64,000 nucleotides of DNA from positions 124,001 through 188,000 of the forward strand of contig CAVVOI010000009.1 in the NCBI GenBank assembly GCA_963749825.1, read 5' to 3'. The number at the start of each line of letters is the position of its first letter. The first letter of the stretch is position 1. Shown here one piece after another: positions 45,060 through 54,532 of this stretch. A program made the position numbers and the translations under genes. This stretch comes from UBA11865 sp963749825. Lineage in GTDB: Bacteria; Chloroflexota; Anaerolineae; Promineifilales; Promineifilaceae. Below the pieces are notes generated by a model. It saw nothing but the letters and a program-made list of their open reading frames with translations. It was not told where the DNA came from and did no database searches.

Positions 45060-46043
45060 ATGCGAGTTGGAATGATTGGGTTAGGGAATATGGGTTCGGC
45101 AATCGCCAATCTTATCGCTGGCAACGGATATAACGTTCTTGGTTGGGAATATGACCCGAAGATCGTGCAAGAGATCAATAGTGATCGGGTTAATTCTCGA
45201 TACCTGCCGGGCATTGATCTCCATGAAAATCTCAGAGCAACTTCACAGCTGGAGAAGGTTGTTAGCCAGAGTCAAATCATATTTGTCGCCATCCCTTCTG
45301 TTTTTGTCAATCCAACCTTAGAACCTATTCGAGATTATTTGAACAAAGAAAGTGGGTTGGTCAACATGGTCAAAGGGATCGACAGGGAAACTGGGCTCAC
45401 TTCTTACCAAACGCTATCCGTGTTATTTCCAGAAAACTCCATCCTCATGCTTTCAGGACCTACTATTGCCAATGAATTCGCCAGAAATATGCCTACTGTC
45501 GTGGTGCTGGCAGGTGAACATCGGCAAGATCTTCTGCGCGTGGCCCGGTTGCTAGATAATGATTGTTTCCGGACCAGGTTCTCTGACGATACAACGGGCG
45601 TTGAACTAGGGGGCATCCTCAAAAACATCTATACGATCGGCCTGGGTCTATTCGACGGTAAAGAAATCACAAGCGTCAATTTCAGAGCGGCTTACTTGAC
45701 TATCGCCATGGAAGAGATCGCCAAGATTGGTTCGGCCATGGGCGCGAGAATTGAGACATTTTTATACCTGGCTGGAATCGGGGATCTTTTGGCGACAGCT
45801 TTGAGTGAACACAGCCATAACCGGAAAATGGGTACTTACCTGGCCCAAGGATTATCGCTTGATGAGATAAGAAGAGAGATGGGAGTTTTGCCCGAGGGTT
45901 ACAATACGTTGCAAATAATCCTGTACGTTGCCGAAAAATTACATGTGTCCATACCCCTGGCAAAAGGTCTTTGGGATGTCATTCACGGCCGATATGACGC
46001 CGAATACTTCATAGAGTCTTTCATTAAGGATTTTGTTGTCTAG
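45060..46043 (+). CDS. gpsA: NAD(P)-dependent glycerol-3-phosphate dehydrogenase
   Basis: 327 residues; makes sn-glycerol 3-phosphate for phospholipid synthesis. Dinucleotide motif GLGNMGSAIANL (about 7-18), SGPTIANEFARN (about 137), and the catalytic-lysine segment GVELGGILKNIYTIGLGL (about 181-198) are present. The last third has the HSHNRKMG loop where typical GpsA has SRNRRFG, a mild departure that leaves some doubt about substrate. GAGGAG lies eight bases before ATG. Confidence 0.85.
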   Translation: MRVGMIGLGNMGSAIANLIAGNGYNVLGWEYDPKIVQEINSDRVNSRYLPGIDLHENLRATSQLEKVVSQSQIIFVAIPSVFVNPTLEPIRDYLNKESGLVNMVKGIDRETGLTSYQTLSVLFPENSILMLSGPTIANEFARNMPTVVVLAGEHRQDLLRVARLLDNDCFRTRFSDDTTGVELGGILKNIYTIGLGLFDGKEITSVNFRAAYLTIAMEEIAKIGSAMGARIETFLYLAGIGDLLATALSEHSHNRKMGTYLAQGLSLDEIRREMGVLPEGYNTLQIILYVAEKLHVSIPLAKGLWDVIHGRYDAEYFIESFIKDFVV

Positions 46044-46135
46044 GAGAGTTTCAGCTTCGCGGGAGGGCGTTGGCGACGCCTGATGAAACAGATCTGCAAG
46101 ATCGCCCATTTATCAAGATGAGAACTGTTTCACAC

Positions 46136-46339
46136 TCAGCCCGCGAGCCTGCCAAATAACCAGGCCACCACGACAAAAGCAGCGATGACACCTAGAAAGG
46201 CTAATCCAAGAGTTTGTGGGATTTTCCAACTCCAGGCTCGGAGCAAGGCTCCGACCGATGTAGCGACGACGGAAACCGCTCCAACCATGAAGAGAAAATA
46301 GACGACTTCACTGTAAGGTATAAAAAACGGAAGCGACAT
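46136..46339 (-). CDS. Small two-helix membrane protein
   Basis: 67 residues with two membrane helices (about 12-33 and 42-62) joined by a short basic loop (RAWSWK). No family is recognised. ATG is preceded by GGTGA. The open frame and hydrophobic pattern are consistent with a real small gene, though coding evidence for so short an ORF is limited. It lies between gpsA and a long gene-free stretch that contains a mini-element. Confidence 0.5.
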   Translation of the reverse strand: MSLPFFIPYSEVVYFLFMVGAVSVVATSVGALLRAWSWKIPQTLGLAFLGVIAAFVVVAWLFGRLAG

Positions 46340-46530
46340 AATTTCACCGCCTAATTGAGGAAAAACTCGTGCTCGGCCTGGACTTTCTTCATTATCATCT
46401 CATGTAAATATTAAATCAAGAGAAATATCGATCAATAGACAAGAAGTCATAACAAGCGCTATTCATATAAACCTTCTATTATGTTAAAAATTATTTAGCG
46501 GTGATGTAAAGATCCAAATGGATAGTTGGG

Positions 46531-46664
46531 CAGGGCTTTTACAAAGAACGATATTCGTAAGCGTCTACCATCTCATCCGGCAGACAGGGCGGATTATGCT
46601 CCCTGGACGCCAAATCAGTTAGACAACGCCTACTGCTTTGAATTATGAGAATGTAAAAGCCCTG
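46531..46664. mobile_element. 134-bp MITE-like element with perfect TIRs and target duplication
   Basis: Terminal inverted repeats CAGGGCTTTTACA (46531-46543) and TGTAAAAGCCCTG (46652-46664) match over 13 of 13 bases. They are flanked immediately by identical 10-bp direct repeats GATAGTTGGG (46521-46530 and 46665-46674). It has no ORF. A perfect duplication this size fits transposition in trans by an IS with 9-12-bp target duplications, such as IS4-group elements; the family is inference. No transposase is in the window. Confidence 0.88.
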
Positions 46665-46708
46665 GATAGTTGGGTGGCCGCCAAAGTTTTGTAATCACCT
46701 CCACCAAT

Positions 46709-46771
46709 AGGACAGGCAGTTCTGGATATCGCCTTACTAGTTATGGTTTATACCAGAGCACTGCCTGTCCT
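46709..46771. repeat. 63-base hairpin with 12-bp perfect arms
   Basis: AGGACAGGCAGT (46709-46720) and ACTGCCTGTCCT (46760-46771) pair perfectly, and TCTGG/CCAGA extend the stem with a two-base bulge. It lies 38 bases after the MITE's right target duplication, within the 591-base gap 46340-46930. The rest of this gap is AT-rich at its left end and otherwise featureless. There is no target duplication around this hairpin and no T-run, so neither transposon nor terminator is supported. Confidence 0.65.
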
Positions 46772-46930
46772 TTACAAATAAACGACGCGCACCCTTGATA
46801 ATTCATTAATGTTTCATCAAATTTAAAGGTATATCACGAGGTTCAGGGCATGTTCTCCTGATTCTTCCACATTGGAATTGATCGAGCCTGGTTGTATCTT
46901 GTTCTTTGGCGATGATAGAATCACGATGAT

Positions 46931-48793
46931 ATGGCGCTAGAAGATTCTCGGATAAAGCTCTGGTCGAGATGGGGAGCACTCGCCCTGGCAATAATTTTCA
47001 CAAGTGTATTCTTGTGGCTAGTTAGCCGGCAATACTTGACGTTTCAGGTCCAGGCGCCGGACGTTGATCAGTTCGATCAAGCGATTTGGAACACCTTGCG
47101 CGGCCGTTTCTTGTTCACAAGCATTACAAACAATTCCATTCTTGAGTATCATTTCTCTCCCTATTTGGCCATCCTCTCACCCCTACTGCTTATCTGGGAG
47201 GATGTGCGTATATTGTTTTTGGCTCAAATCATTAGCATCGCGGTAACCGGTCTCATCTTGTATAAGATAGTTGAAGACAAATACCCGATCGTTGCTGTGC
47301 TCTTTTTGCTCGCCTTCTATCTCAATGCATCCTTACATCAAATAGGCCTCCTGGAGTTGCGTAGGGTAACTCTGGCCATGCCATTTGTGGCTCTGGCGCT
47401 CTATGGCTTGATCAAGGATAAACGCTGGTTAATGGTGGCCGGGATCATCTTAACCCTCATGGTCAAAGAAGATTTAGGACTAATTGTCGCAGCCATAGGT
47501 CTTTATCTACTCATTTTCAAACGAGATTGGAAATGGGGGTTGCCAATTGCGATCTTGGGAACTGCCTGGAGCTTGAGCATGGTCTTATGGATTATTCCTT
47601 CATTGAGAGGAAGCGATTACAATCAAATTGGGTACTTCTCGGGGTGGGGCGGAACGCCAGAAGATATTGCCAAGAACATGGTGACTGATCCGGTCAGGGT
47701 TTTGCAGGTGATGTTTGATGAAAAGGGCCTGGATGGTCTTTGGCAAACCTTTTTACCTCTGGGCATTTTACTCCCTTTTCTGGCGGCTGACCTCCTGGTG
47801 ATTGGTCTTCCACTATTATTCCTTATGCTGCTAAGTAGCGAGCCTGAGATGCATGCCCTGCAGCGTTGGTATTTAGCGCCAGTCTTGCCAGTGCTCTTCG
47901 CGGCCGTGGCCGTGGCAATAATTCGAATTCCTAGACGTTATGTTAAGTGGTTGATCGCCGGTTTACTTGGAACGACGATCATTTCCTACATCCTCTATAG
48001 TCCGGCGCCCTTAGGCGGGAATTATCAGCCACATCTTTATCAGATTACGGAAAGACAGCTGCAAGCCTGGGAAGTGATTAGTGAAATACCGGAAGATGCC
48101 AAGGTAGCAGCCCAAGTTGCTTTCATAGCGTCGCTTGCCCACCGGGAACATATCTATCTTTATCCCTGGTTCGCTATTGGGAAAGACAATATCGATTACT
48201 TCGTACTTGGCAGAGATTTTCGTGCTTATCCTTACCAGATGGAGGAGATCATTTGGGAGATCAATAACTTGGTAGCCGATCCAGAAATGGTTATCGAGAT
48301 GGAGGTCGACGGAATTTACCTGATCCGGCAAGGTGGTCCACAATTACCGGCATTTGCGATGCAGCGTGTGGCTGAAGATTCGATCTTATTGGATCGAGTT
48401 GAGGTGGCGGTGGCCGATGAAAAGGGTATTTATCGGACGATTGATCAAGGACCTCTCACCCTTTCGCCAGGGCAAGATGTTCGGGTTACATTGTACTGGG
48501 AAGCCTTAGACAAGATCGATGGTGAGCGAACAGTGTCGGTCCGAATAGAAGACTCTTCAGGAGCACTAGTCGCCCAACATGACATGTTGCCTGGGGATGG
48601 TAGCCGGCCGACAAGTTGGTGGGAACCTGGCTGGCGTTTTCGAGATGTTTATTATCTTAATGTCGCACCCGGTGTAACCCCTGGACCGGCATCCCTAGAC
48701 GTTGTACTCTATGATAGTTTTACGCAGGAACGAGTAGAGTTTGATGATGGTGAGGATACTATCCATCTTTTGCCCATCAACCTAATTCCTTAG
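46931..48793 (+). CDS. DUF2079 multipass membrane protein
   Basis: 620 residues. About ten membrane helices occupy residues 13-360, with the DUF2079 hallmark VDQFDQAIWNTLRGRFLFTS (about 45-64) and HFSPYLAILSPLLL, followed by HQIGLLELRRV. The acidic/aromatic outer loop resembles GT-C glycosyltransferases. From about 370 a periplasmic-side domain follows and the last 110 residues form a beta-sandwich like that of the glycosyltransferase at 38.7 kb. The function is unproven; envelope glycosylation is inferred from architecture. Confidence 0.85.
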   Translation: MALEDSRIKLWSRWGALALAIIFTSVFLWLVSRQYLTFQVQAPDVDQFDQAIWNTLRGRFLFTSITNNSILEYHFSPYLAILSPLLLIWEDVRILFLAQIISIAVTGLILYKIVEDKYPIVAVLFLLAFYLNASLHQIGLLELRRVTLAMPFVALALYGLIKDKRWLMVAGIILTLMVKEDLGLIVAAIGLYLLIFKRDWKWGLPIAILGTAWSLSMVLWIIPSLRGSDYNQIGYFSGWGGTPEDIAKNMVTDPVRVLQVMFDEKGLDGLWQTFLPLGILLPFLAADLLVIGLPLLFLMLLSSEPEMHALQRWYLAPVLPVLFAAVAVAIIRIPRRYVKWLIAGLLGTTIISYILYSPAPLGGNYQPHLYQITERQLQAWEVISEIPEDAKVAAQVAFIASLAHREHIYLYPWFAIGKDNIDYFVLGRDFRAYPYQMEEIIWEINNLVADPEMVIEMEVDGIYLIRQGGPQLPAFAMQRVAEDSILLDRVEVAVADEKGIYRTIDQGPLTLSPGQDVRVTLYWEALDKIDGERTVSVRIEDSSGALVAQHDMLPGDGSRPTSWWEPGWRFRDVYYLNVAPGVTPGPASLDVVLYDSFTQERVEFDDGEDTIHLLPINLIP

Positions 48794-48929
48794 CGAGAGG
48801 GGAATGAATCTTGATCATGTCTGACCGGTTCTTAGTTGTAGGATTTAATAGTCAATGTATGAGGTAAAGGTGCAGTTATTAATTGCAAACGGATGCTAAT
48901 ATCAGTATTCAACTACGGAGGAGATTTGG

Positions 48930-50105
48930 ATGTCGTTAACCTTTGATGTGATTTTAATTGGCGGGGGCATTATGGGCTGTAGTAGTGCCTTCCAACTGGC
49001 CAAACGTGGGCTGAAGGTAGCCTTGTTTGATAAAAATAGCATCGGCGACAGCCCAAGTGGCAAATCGTCGGCCATTATTCGCCAGCATTACTCCAATGAA
49101 CTCACCGCACGCATGGCGCTGCATAGCCTACGGATATTCCAAAATTTTGAGGAAAATGTTGGCGGCGAATGTGGCTTTACCCGGACGGGGTTCGTTGTGG
49201 TGGTAGATGCCAAGGATATTGCGGGATTGGAGGCCAATGTTGCCCTACAGCGCAGGTTAGGAATCCAGACAGAGTTGCTGAGCGTGGAAGCTCTGCGAGA
49301 TATTATGCCTGGTATCAATACAACAGGTCTCGTTGCGGTTGCCTATGAATCTGAGAGTGGTTATGCCGATCCATACATGACCGTCAACTCATATGCTCAG
49401 GCTGCCAACCGCCAGGGCGTCACCATTTTCCGCGAAACAAAGGTTACGGCCGTTCGTTTTAAAGGCGGTCGAGTTGTTGGCGTAGACACTCCAGATGATA
49501 CATTCGACGCCCCAGTAGTCCTTAATTGCGCCGGTGCTTGGGGGGCCCAAGTGGCCAAATTTGCGGGAATTCAGGCTCCCATCGATTCTTGCCGGGTCCA
49601 GGTTGCATTCTTTCGCCGGCCCCCTGGTCAGGAGGCAGCGCATCCTGTTGTCGCGGATTTTATCAATGCGACCTATTTTCGTTCGGAGACGGGTGGGTTG
49701 ACATTGGTTGGCCTAATCGATCCGGCCGAAGCAGATGCCATCGTCGATCCAGATAGATACAAAGAATATATGGATGATGACTTTTTGTTGGATGTGGGCG
49801 AGCGTTTGATCACCAGGTATCCGGCGATGGAGCAGAGTCAAAGTACCGGGGGATATGCTTCGTTGTACGCTATTACACCGGATTGGCATCCTGTGGTCGA
49901 TGAAGTGCCTCAGGGCAGCGGCTTCTACATCTGTAGCGGGTTTAGTGGTCACGGATTTAAATTGGGCCCTGCCGTGGGCTTGATGGTGGCCGATATGGTA
50001 AATGGGGAAAGCGACCCACTGTTCGATCCCAGTATGTTCCGATTTGATCGCTTTTCAGAGGGCAAGGAAATTCGCGGCCAATACGAGTACAGCATCGTTG
50101 GCTGA
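48930..50105 (+). CDS. FAD-dependent oxidoreductase (DadA/glycine oxidase-like)
   Basis: 391 residues of the DAO family: FAD motif ILIGGGIMGCSSAFQLAKRG (about 8-27), SGKSSAIIRQHY (about 42), the VLNCAGAWGAQVAKFAG segment, and the C-terminal FAD contact YICSGFSGHGFKLGPAVG (about 330-347). Substrates of the family include glycine, sarcosine, D-amino acids and dimethylglycine; none can be picked from the sequence. GGAGGAG precedes ATG. The next small zinc-ribbon gene starts 61 bases later and may be co-expressed. Confidence 0.9.
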   Translation: MSLTFDVILIGGGIMGCSSAFQLAKRGLKVALFDKNSIGDSPSGKSSAIIRQHYSNELTARMALHSLRIFQNFEENVGGECGFTRTGFVVVVDAKDIAGLEANVALQRRLGIQTELLSVEALRDIMPGINTTGLVAVAYESESGYADPYMTVNSYAQAANRQGVTIFRETKVTAVRFKGGRVVGVDTPDDTFDAPVVLNCAGAWGAQVAKFAGIQAPIDSCRVQVAFFRRPPGQEAAHPVVADFINATYFRSETGGLTLVGLIDPAEADAIVDPDRYKEYMDDDFLLDVGERLITRYPAMEQSQSTGGYASLYAITPDWHPVVDEVPQGSGFYICSGFSGHGFKLGPAVGLMVADMVNGESDPLFDPSMFRFDRFSEGKEIRGQYEYSIVG

Positions 50106-50166
50106 TGAAGGCGACAAGGGGCTGATGAAATTGTGAAGGAAGGATATGTGAGGAGGAAATAAGTTT

Positions 50167-50370
50167 ATGGGCTTGACTGCGGCAGACCAAATATGTCTTA
50201 ACTGTGGACGATCTGAATCGGTGATACCGCTCGTGTCATTACGGTATGATGGAAACCAAGCATGGATCTGTTCTCAATGCTTGCCGGTGTTGATTCATCA
50301 CCCACAAAAATTAGCCGGCAAGTTGAGTGGTGCTGAGGTGATGACCCCATACGAAGGTGACGATGATTGA
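50167..50370 (+). CDS. Small zinc-ribbon protein
   Basis: 67 residues with two CxxC knuckles, CLNCG and CSQC, 23 residues apart, resembling the ClpX-type C4 zinc finger. A flexible acidic C-terminus ends in DDD. No other domain is present. GAGGA lies upstream of ATG. Its end overlaps the start of the following lipoprotein gene by eight bases, suggesting translational coupling. Confidence 0.75.
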   Translation: MGLTAADQICLNCGRSESVIPLVSLRYDGNQAWICSQCLPVLIHHPQKLAGKLSGAEVMTPYEGDDD

Positions 50371-51088
50371 TAATTGGCGGCCAATGTTAAGGCTATTGCT
50401 GTTTGCCCTCTTGCTACTTCTGGCTTCATTGGCATGCACGATTGGAGCTGATGAAGGTCCAACGCCAATGGCGACGGCAATTGTGCCTTTGGATCAGGTC
50501 GTTAGATACAGGATCCCTGTATTTTCTGCAACGCTTAACCCTGGTGAAACCCTAAAGGGATCTAAACTGACCTACGTGGGACGCGAAGGCGATGTCTATA
50601 ACGTAACAATTGCCAATCTGCCGGCAGCGAAACGTATCGGCGATTCATTTGCCTGGAAAGGCGTCGTAGCTCCTGGAGTCATCGGTAATTACAATCTTCG
50701 ATTGTCCCCGACAATACTGAGTGATGATCTCCTGGTAGCCGGTTCGGTAGAAATTAGCGTATTGAACCCGATTCCGGTTGAACTTGGTAACGACTTTGTG
50801 GTCGCTAATTCGTTATTGCACTTCAATAATATTGCTATCGACAATCGCGTTTCCGTAGGCGACCAGGTTCCAGGAACGACCCTCATATTTGAGGGTGCGG
50901 CGGAGCAAGGGGCAAATCTGGGGGGGACCTCGGGATTCCCCATACGTGCGCTCGGTGATTCTCTTATCTGGACCGGTCGCTTAAGGGGCAATGCTATCGT
51001 TCGTTACAATTTGCGAGTAGGATCTTTGAATGCTGATGAGCTTCGCTTAGTCGGAACGGCCGAAATGTGGATAACGCCCTCGCCTTAG
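50363..51088 (+). CDS. Predicted lipoprotein of unknown function
   Basis: 241 residues from ATG 50363 (GTG 50357 is an in-frame alternative). A lipoprotein-type signal peptide ends LLLLLASLACTIG with Cys about 25 as the probable lipidation site. The mature part has two related beta-rich repeats, each following the pattern NPGETLKGSKLTYVGREGD...GDSFAWKG / VSVGDQVPGTTLIFEGAAEQG...GDSLIWTG, then a strand RYNLRVG. The duplication suggests an internal repeat of about 85 residues. No family name is recognised. Confidence 0.8.
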   Translation: MIDNWRPMLRLLLFALLLLLASLACTIGADEGPTPMATAIVPLDQVVRYRIPVFSATLNPGETLKGSKLTYVGREGDVYNVTIANLPAAKRIGDSFAWKGVVAPGVIGNYNLRLSPTILSDDLLVAGSVEISVLNPIPVELGNDFVVANSLLHFNNIAIDNRVSVGDQVPGTTLIFEGAAEQGANLGGTSGFPIRALGDSLIWTGRLRGNAIVRYNLRVGSLNADELRLVGTAEMWITPSP

Positions 51089-51118
51089 TTTAATAGGGGA
51101 GCAATTCTTTTCGTCGAT

Positions 51119-51949
51119 ATGCCTGAAATTTCTGTTGCCACGCTCAATCTGCTTAATCGCCAGAATCGCTGGTTAGCTCGCCGCGAACTTATTGTGGCCG
51201 AGTTTATTGATACACAGCCTGATTTGATCAGTTTACAAGAGATTTATTTGCCGATTGGGCAGGCGAGATGGCTCAAAAACCAAATTAACAGCAGGTTGAG
51301 TGGACGATCAGATGGCCCTTATCAACTGTTTCAGAAGCGTCGTCAACACCCAATACGGGGCTTTATGGAGGGGATCGGCATCCTTAGCCGGCTTCCAGTT
51401 CTTTCTCATGATGCCATTGATCTTGGTTACGGTGGGCGAATTGCACTACGCGTTAATGTGGAACTGGAAACGAAAGAGACTCTTGACTTCGTAGCCGTCC
51501 ACTTGCACCATATGGCTCAGGATAGAGAAGCCCGGCTCGAACAGGTGATGCTCGTAACCGGTTGGCTAAATGATAAGAATTCTGTTCCCTTGCAGGTTAT
51601 TGCGGGAGATTTCAACGAGGTACCGACCGGATTAGCTATTGAATTTATTAAACAGAGTTACCGGTCTGTCTTCGTTGAATATCAAGGTTACGATCCGATC
51701 GCGACCTTCCCAACGGCACTCATCCAAAGATCAGATGGCTGGAGCGGATGCCTGGACTATATCTTTATTTCGAAATCGGTTAATCAAGTGCTCGGCGCCC
51801 AGATTTTCTGCCGCAAACCGTCGCCAAACGATCCAACACTTTATGCATCTGATCATGTGGGTTTGCTTGCATACTTAAAGGTCGACTCCTCTGATTGGCA
51901 AGCTTTTAACGTTGATTCAAAGTTTCCTGTAATTGATGCCGAGATCTGA
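51119..51949 (+). CDS. Endonuclease/exonuclease/phosphatase-family protein
   Basis: 276 residues with the complete EEP catalytic set: ATLNLLNRQ, SLQEIY (metal Glu), AVHLHHMAQDR, GDFNEVP (about 166), LDYIFIS and ASDHVGLLA (about 248). The absence of DNA-repair features and of a signal peptide leaves nuclease, phosphatase or phosphodiesterase functions open. It follows the lipoprotein gene by 30 bases, probably in one unit. Confidence 0.88.
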   Translation: MPEISVATLNLLNRQNRWLARRELIVAEFIDTQPDLISLQEIYLPIGQARWLKNQINSRLSGRSDGPYQLFQKRRQHPIRGFMEGIGILSRLPVLSHDAIDLGYGGRIALRVNVELETKETLDFVAVHLHHMAQDREARLEQVMLVTGWLNDKNSVPLQVIAGDFNEVPTGLAIEFIKQSYRSVFVEYQGYDPIATFPTALIQRSDGWSGCLDYIFISKSVNQVLGAQIFCRKPSPNDPTLYASDHVGLLAYLKVDSSDWQAFNVDSKFPVIDAEI

Positions 51950-52144
51950 ATTTTGACTACCTAAAACATGGCTAACTTAGTTGATCGAGAATTCTGCTGG
52001 CACGAGTGTGTATAAGAGGTATATGATAATCAACCTTTGATATGGAGAGCGAAAACGGATGTTGGACGATAGATGCTCACGCTTGATTTGCTCACAGGGA
52101 CAAATCATTAACTTATATAAAAAAACAGGTGATTCCAGTAGCCA

Positions 52145-53092
52145 ATGACGCAAAAGATTTCTATAGTAGTCCCGGTTTATAACGAAGAGGAAGTGTTGTT
52201 AGAACTTTATCGTCGCATTAGCCAAATTATGGGCCAATTGGATGATCCCTGGGAACTTATTTTAGTCGACGATGGTAGTGTGGATCGCTCGGCCGAGATC
52301 ATGCGCGAATTATACGAGCGGGATCCGAGAGTAAAGGGTCTAAGTTTTTCGCGAAATTTTGGTTTTCAAGAAGCTGTGACGGCCGGACTGGCCTATGCCT
52401 CGGGTGATGCAGTCATCTTAACCGATGCCGACTTACAGGATCCACCGGAAGTTATCCCGGCATTTATTGCCAAGTGGCGTGAAGGCTACGAGGTTGTCTA
52501 CGGTGTCAGGATCCACCGCGAAGGCGAAACATGGTTCAAGAAACTTACCGCCAAGGTGTTTTACCGGACGATCCACCGCATCACGAGCGTCGATATTCCC
52601 TTAGATACAGGCGACTTTAGACTAATGGACCGGCGGGTTGTCAATGCGATTCTCCGGATGCCGGAACGCAGCCGGTTTTTACGGGGCATGGTGCCGTGGG
52701 TGGGATATAAGCAGGTCGGCATATCTTATGAACGCCATGCCAGGTATGCGGGTGATTCTAAATTTAGGAGTGTCGGTCAAATGCTGCCTTTCGCCCTCGA
52801 CGCCATCACCGGCTTTTCCTACTTTCCACTTCAAGTGGCTACTTATCTCGGTTTTGTCATCGCTGCCATTAGTTTGATCGCTATTGTGGTAGTTGTCTTA
52901 TTACGAGTATTTGGCCAACACCAGGAGCTAACAGGACAGGCAACGACGCTAGTGGCGGTACTGTTTTTGGGAGGTGTGCAATTGATTTCTTTAGGGATAA
53001 TTGGCGAATATCTTGGACGGATCTACGACGAGGTTAAAGGCCGGCCGCTTTATCTGGTAGATGAAAAATGGGGATTTGACGACGAAGCTTAG
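52145..53092 (+). CDS. GT2 glycosyltransferase with C-terminal membrane helices (DPM/GtrB-like)
   Basis: 315 residues: GT-A domain (SIVVPVYNEEEVLLELYRRI, LVDDGSVDRS, FSRNFGFQEAVTAGL, TDADLQDPPE with the metal-binding DAD) followed by two membrane helices (about 232-255 and 268-290). This layout matches polyprenyl-phosphate glucosyl- or mannosyltransferases (GtrB, DPM1), which charge the lipid carrier used by GT-C enzymes such as those at 38.7 and possibly 46.9 kb. It is convergent with moaA. Confidence 0.92.
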   Translation: MTQKISIVVPVYNEEEVLLELYRRISQIMGQLDDPWELILVDDGSVDRSAEIMRELYERDPRVKGLSFSRNFGFQEAVTAGLAYASGDAVILTDADLQDPPEVIPAFIAKWREGYEVVYGVRIHREGETWFKKLTAKVFYRTIHRITSVDIPLDTGDFRLMDRRVVNAILRMPERSRFLRGMVPWVGYKQVGISYERHARYAGDSKFRSVGQMLPFALDAITGFSYFPLQVATYLGFVIAAISLIAIVVVVLLRVFGQHQELTGQATTLVAVLFLGGVQLISLGIIGEYLGRIYDEVKGRPLYLVDEKWGFDDEA

Positions 53093-53181
53093 TGCGAATT
53101 CTATTCAGACCTAGAGATAAACGTTTTGATCGAGCTTGCCTTCGCTAATTCCAGCGGCGATTATAATATACCCGAGCAGAA

Positions 53182-54162
53182 TCAACCGCCAATTTCGGAC
53201 ATCACCCGGTTGAGGGGGATCATATTTTTTGCCAGGCCGTGGCCCCATGGCTTCCACCAAATCCCTTCCCTGATAATCTCGTTAAGATCTGCATCCGAGG
53301 CACCTTGTCGCAAAGGGGTTATCAAGTCCACCTCCTTCTCGCGCAGTAAACAAAGCCGTAACCGGCCATCAGCTGTAAGACGGGCCCGGGTGCAAGAGGA
53401 GCAAAATGGCTTCGTAACCGAACTGATAAAGCCCAAGGTGCCTGGCGCACCCTCTAGTCGATAGAGGCTTGCTTCACCGTCAAGTTCGCCACCATTAGCG
53501 ACTGAGAGTGGGCCGAGGTCTTCAGATATCCTTTGCTTTAACTCCTCTTCTTCAACTACTCCAGCTTGCTGAAAGTTGGAGACGTCGCCGAAGGGCATCA
53601 TTTCGATGAACCGAACCTGCCAGGGATGCACCAGCGTCAAACGAGCTAAATCCACGACATCCTGCTGGTCATTATAACCCCGGACAATCACGGCATTGAG
53701 CTTGATCTCAAGCCCAGCTTCTTTAGCGGCAGCGATGCCATTCCAAACGTCATCCAGCTCTCCCCAACGAGTGACGGTCTTGAATTTCGCTGATTCCAGG
53801 GTGTCAATGCTGATGTTCACCCGCTGAAGGCCAGCTTCGGCTAAGGGTTTGGCCAGGCGGTCCAGCAATAAACCGTTGGTGGTCATGGCAACGGTTTGAA
53901 TCCCTGGGGTAGCGGCGATTCGTTGAACGATGTCCACTACATTGGCCCGCACGGTTGGTTCACCGCCGGTGAGCCGGATCTTCTTGAAGCCCAGATCACT
54001 GAATATGCCAACCAGGCGCAAGATCTCGTTATCCTGAAGCAACTCTTCGCGTGGTCGAAAAGTCATTTCTTCGGGCATGCAATAAATGCAACGAAGATTG
54101 CATTTATCGGTTAGTGAAATTCGTAAATAGGTAATATCGCGACCGTAACGATCCAATGTCAT
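53182..54162 (-). CDS. moaA: GTP 3',8-cyclase (molybdenum cofactor biosynthesis)
   Basis: Radical-SAM enzyme, 326 residues. SAM-cluster motif CNLRCIYC (about 20-27), LTGGEPTVR, and the C-terminal cluster cysteines CSSCTRARLTADGRLRLC. It ends in the diagnostic GG. I start at ATG 54162, where the family usually begins (LDRYGRDITYLRIS) and AGGGA is eight bases upstream. ATG 54237 is in frame with GGGGAG four bases before it and would add 25 residues. No other mo* genes are in the window. Confidence 0.93.
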   Translation of the reverse strand: MTLDRYGRDITYLRISLTDKCNLRCIYCMPEEMTFRPREELLQDNEILRLVGIFSDLGFKKIRLTGGEPTVRANVVDIVQRIAATPGIQTVAMTTNGLLLDRLAKPLAEAGLQRVNISIDTLESAKFKTVTRWGELDDVWNGIAAAKEAGLEIKLNAVIVRGYNDQQDVVDLARLTLVHPWQVRFIEMMPFGDVSNFQQAGVVEEEELKQRISEDLGPLSVANGGELDGEASLYRLEGAPGTLGFISSVTKPFCSSCTRARLTADGRLRLCLLREKEVDLITPLRQGASDADLNEIIREGIWWKPWGHGLAKNMIPLNRVMSEIGG

Positions 54163-54532
54163 TGATTTGATCCCTAATTGCCGGATACAGATGCCGTTGG
54201 CAAACGCTAATAGCCGGCTGCACCGCAAATTATTCATTTTACTCCCCAACTAATACCTCAATTATACGAGACAATGATAGTTTTTATCAAATTCTTCTGT
54301 TTTATTTACGTTTCTATGTTGGAGGACGGCAAGCCGTATGTGTATCAACGGTTTGCTGTATTACACGATATTGAATAGATGGCTATAATTTTGTGTTAGC
54401 TGGCAAAGTGAAGGTCCAGATTTTGCCGATCATTGGCTTTCAAGTATTGACATGAGCAATGAGCCTGGACCGTTATTTTTAATTGACCGATGAGGAGCTG
54501 GCTGACAATTGAAGCGATCGAAGGAGTTAGTT

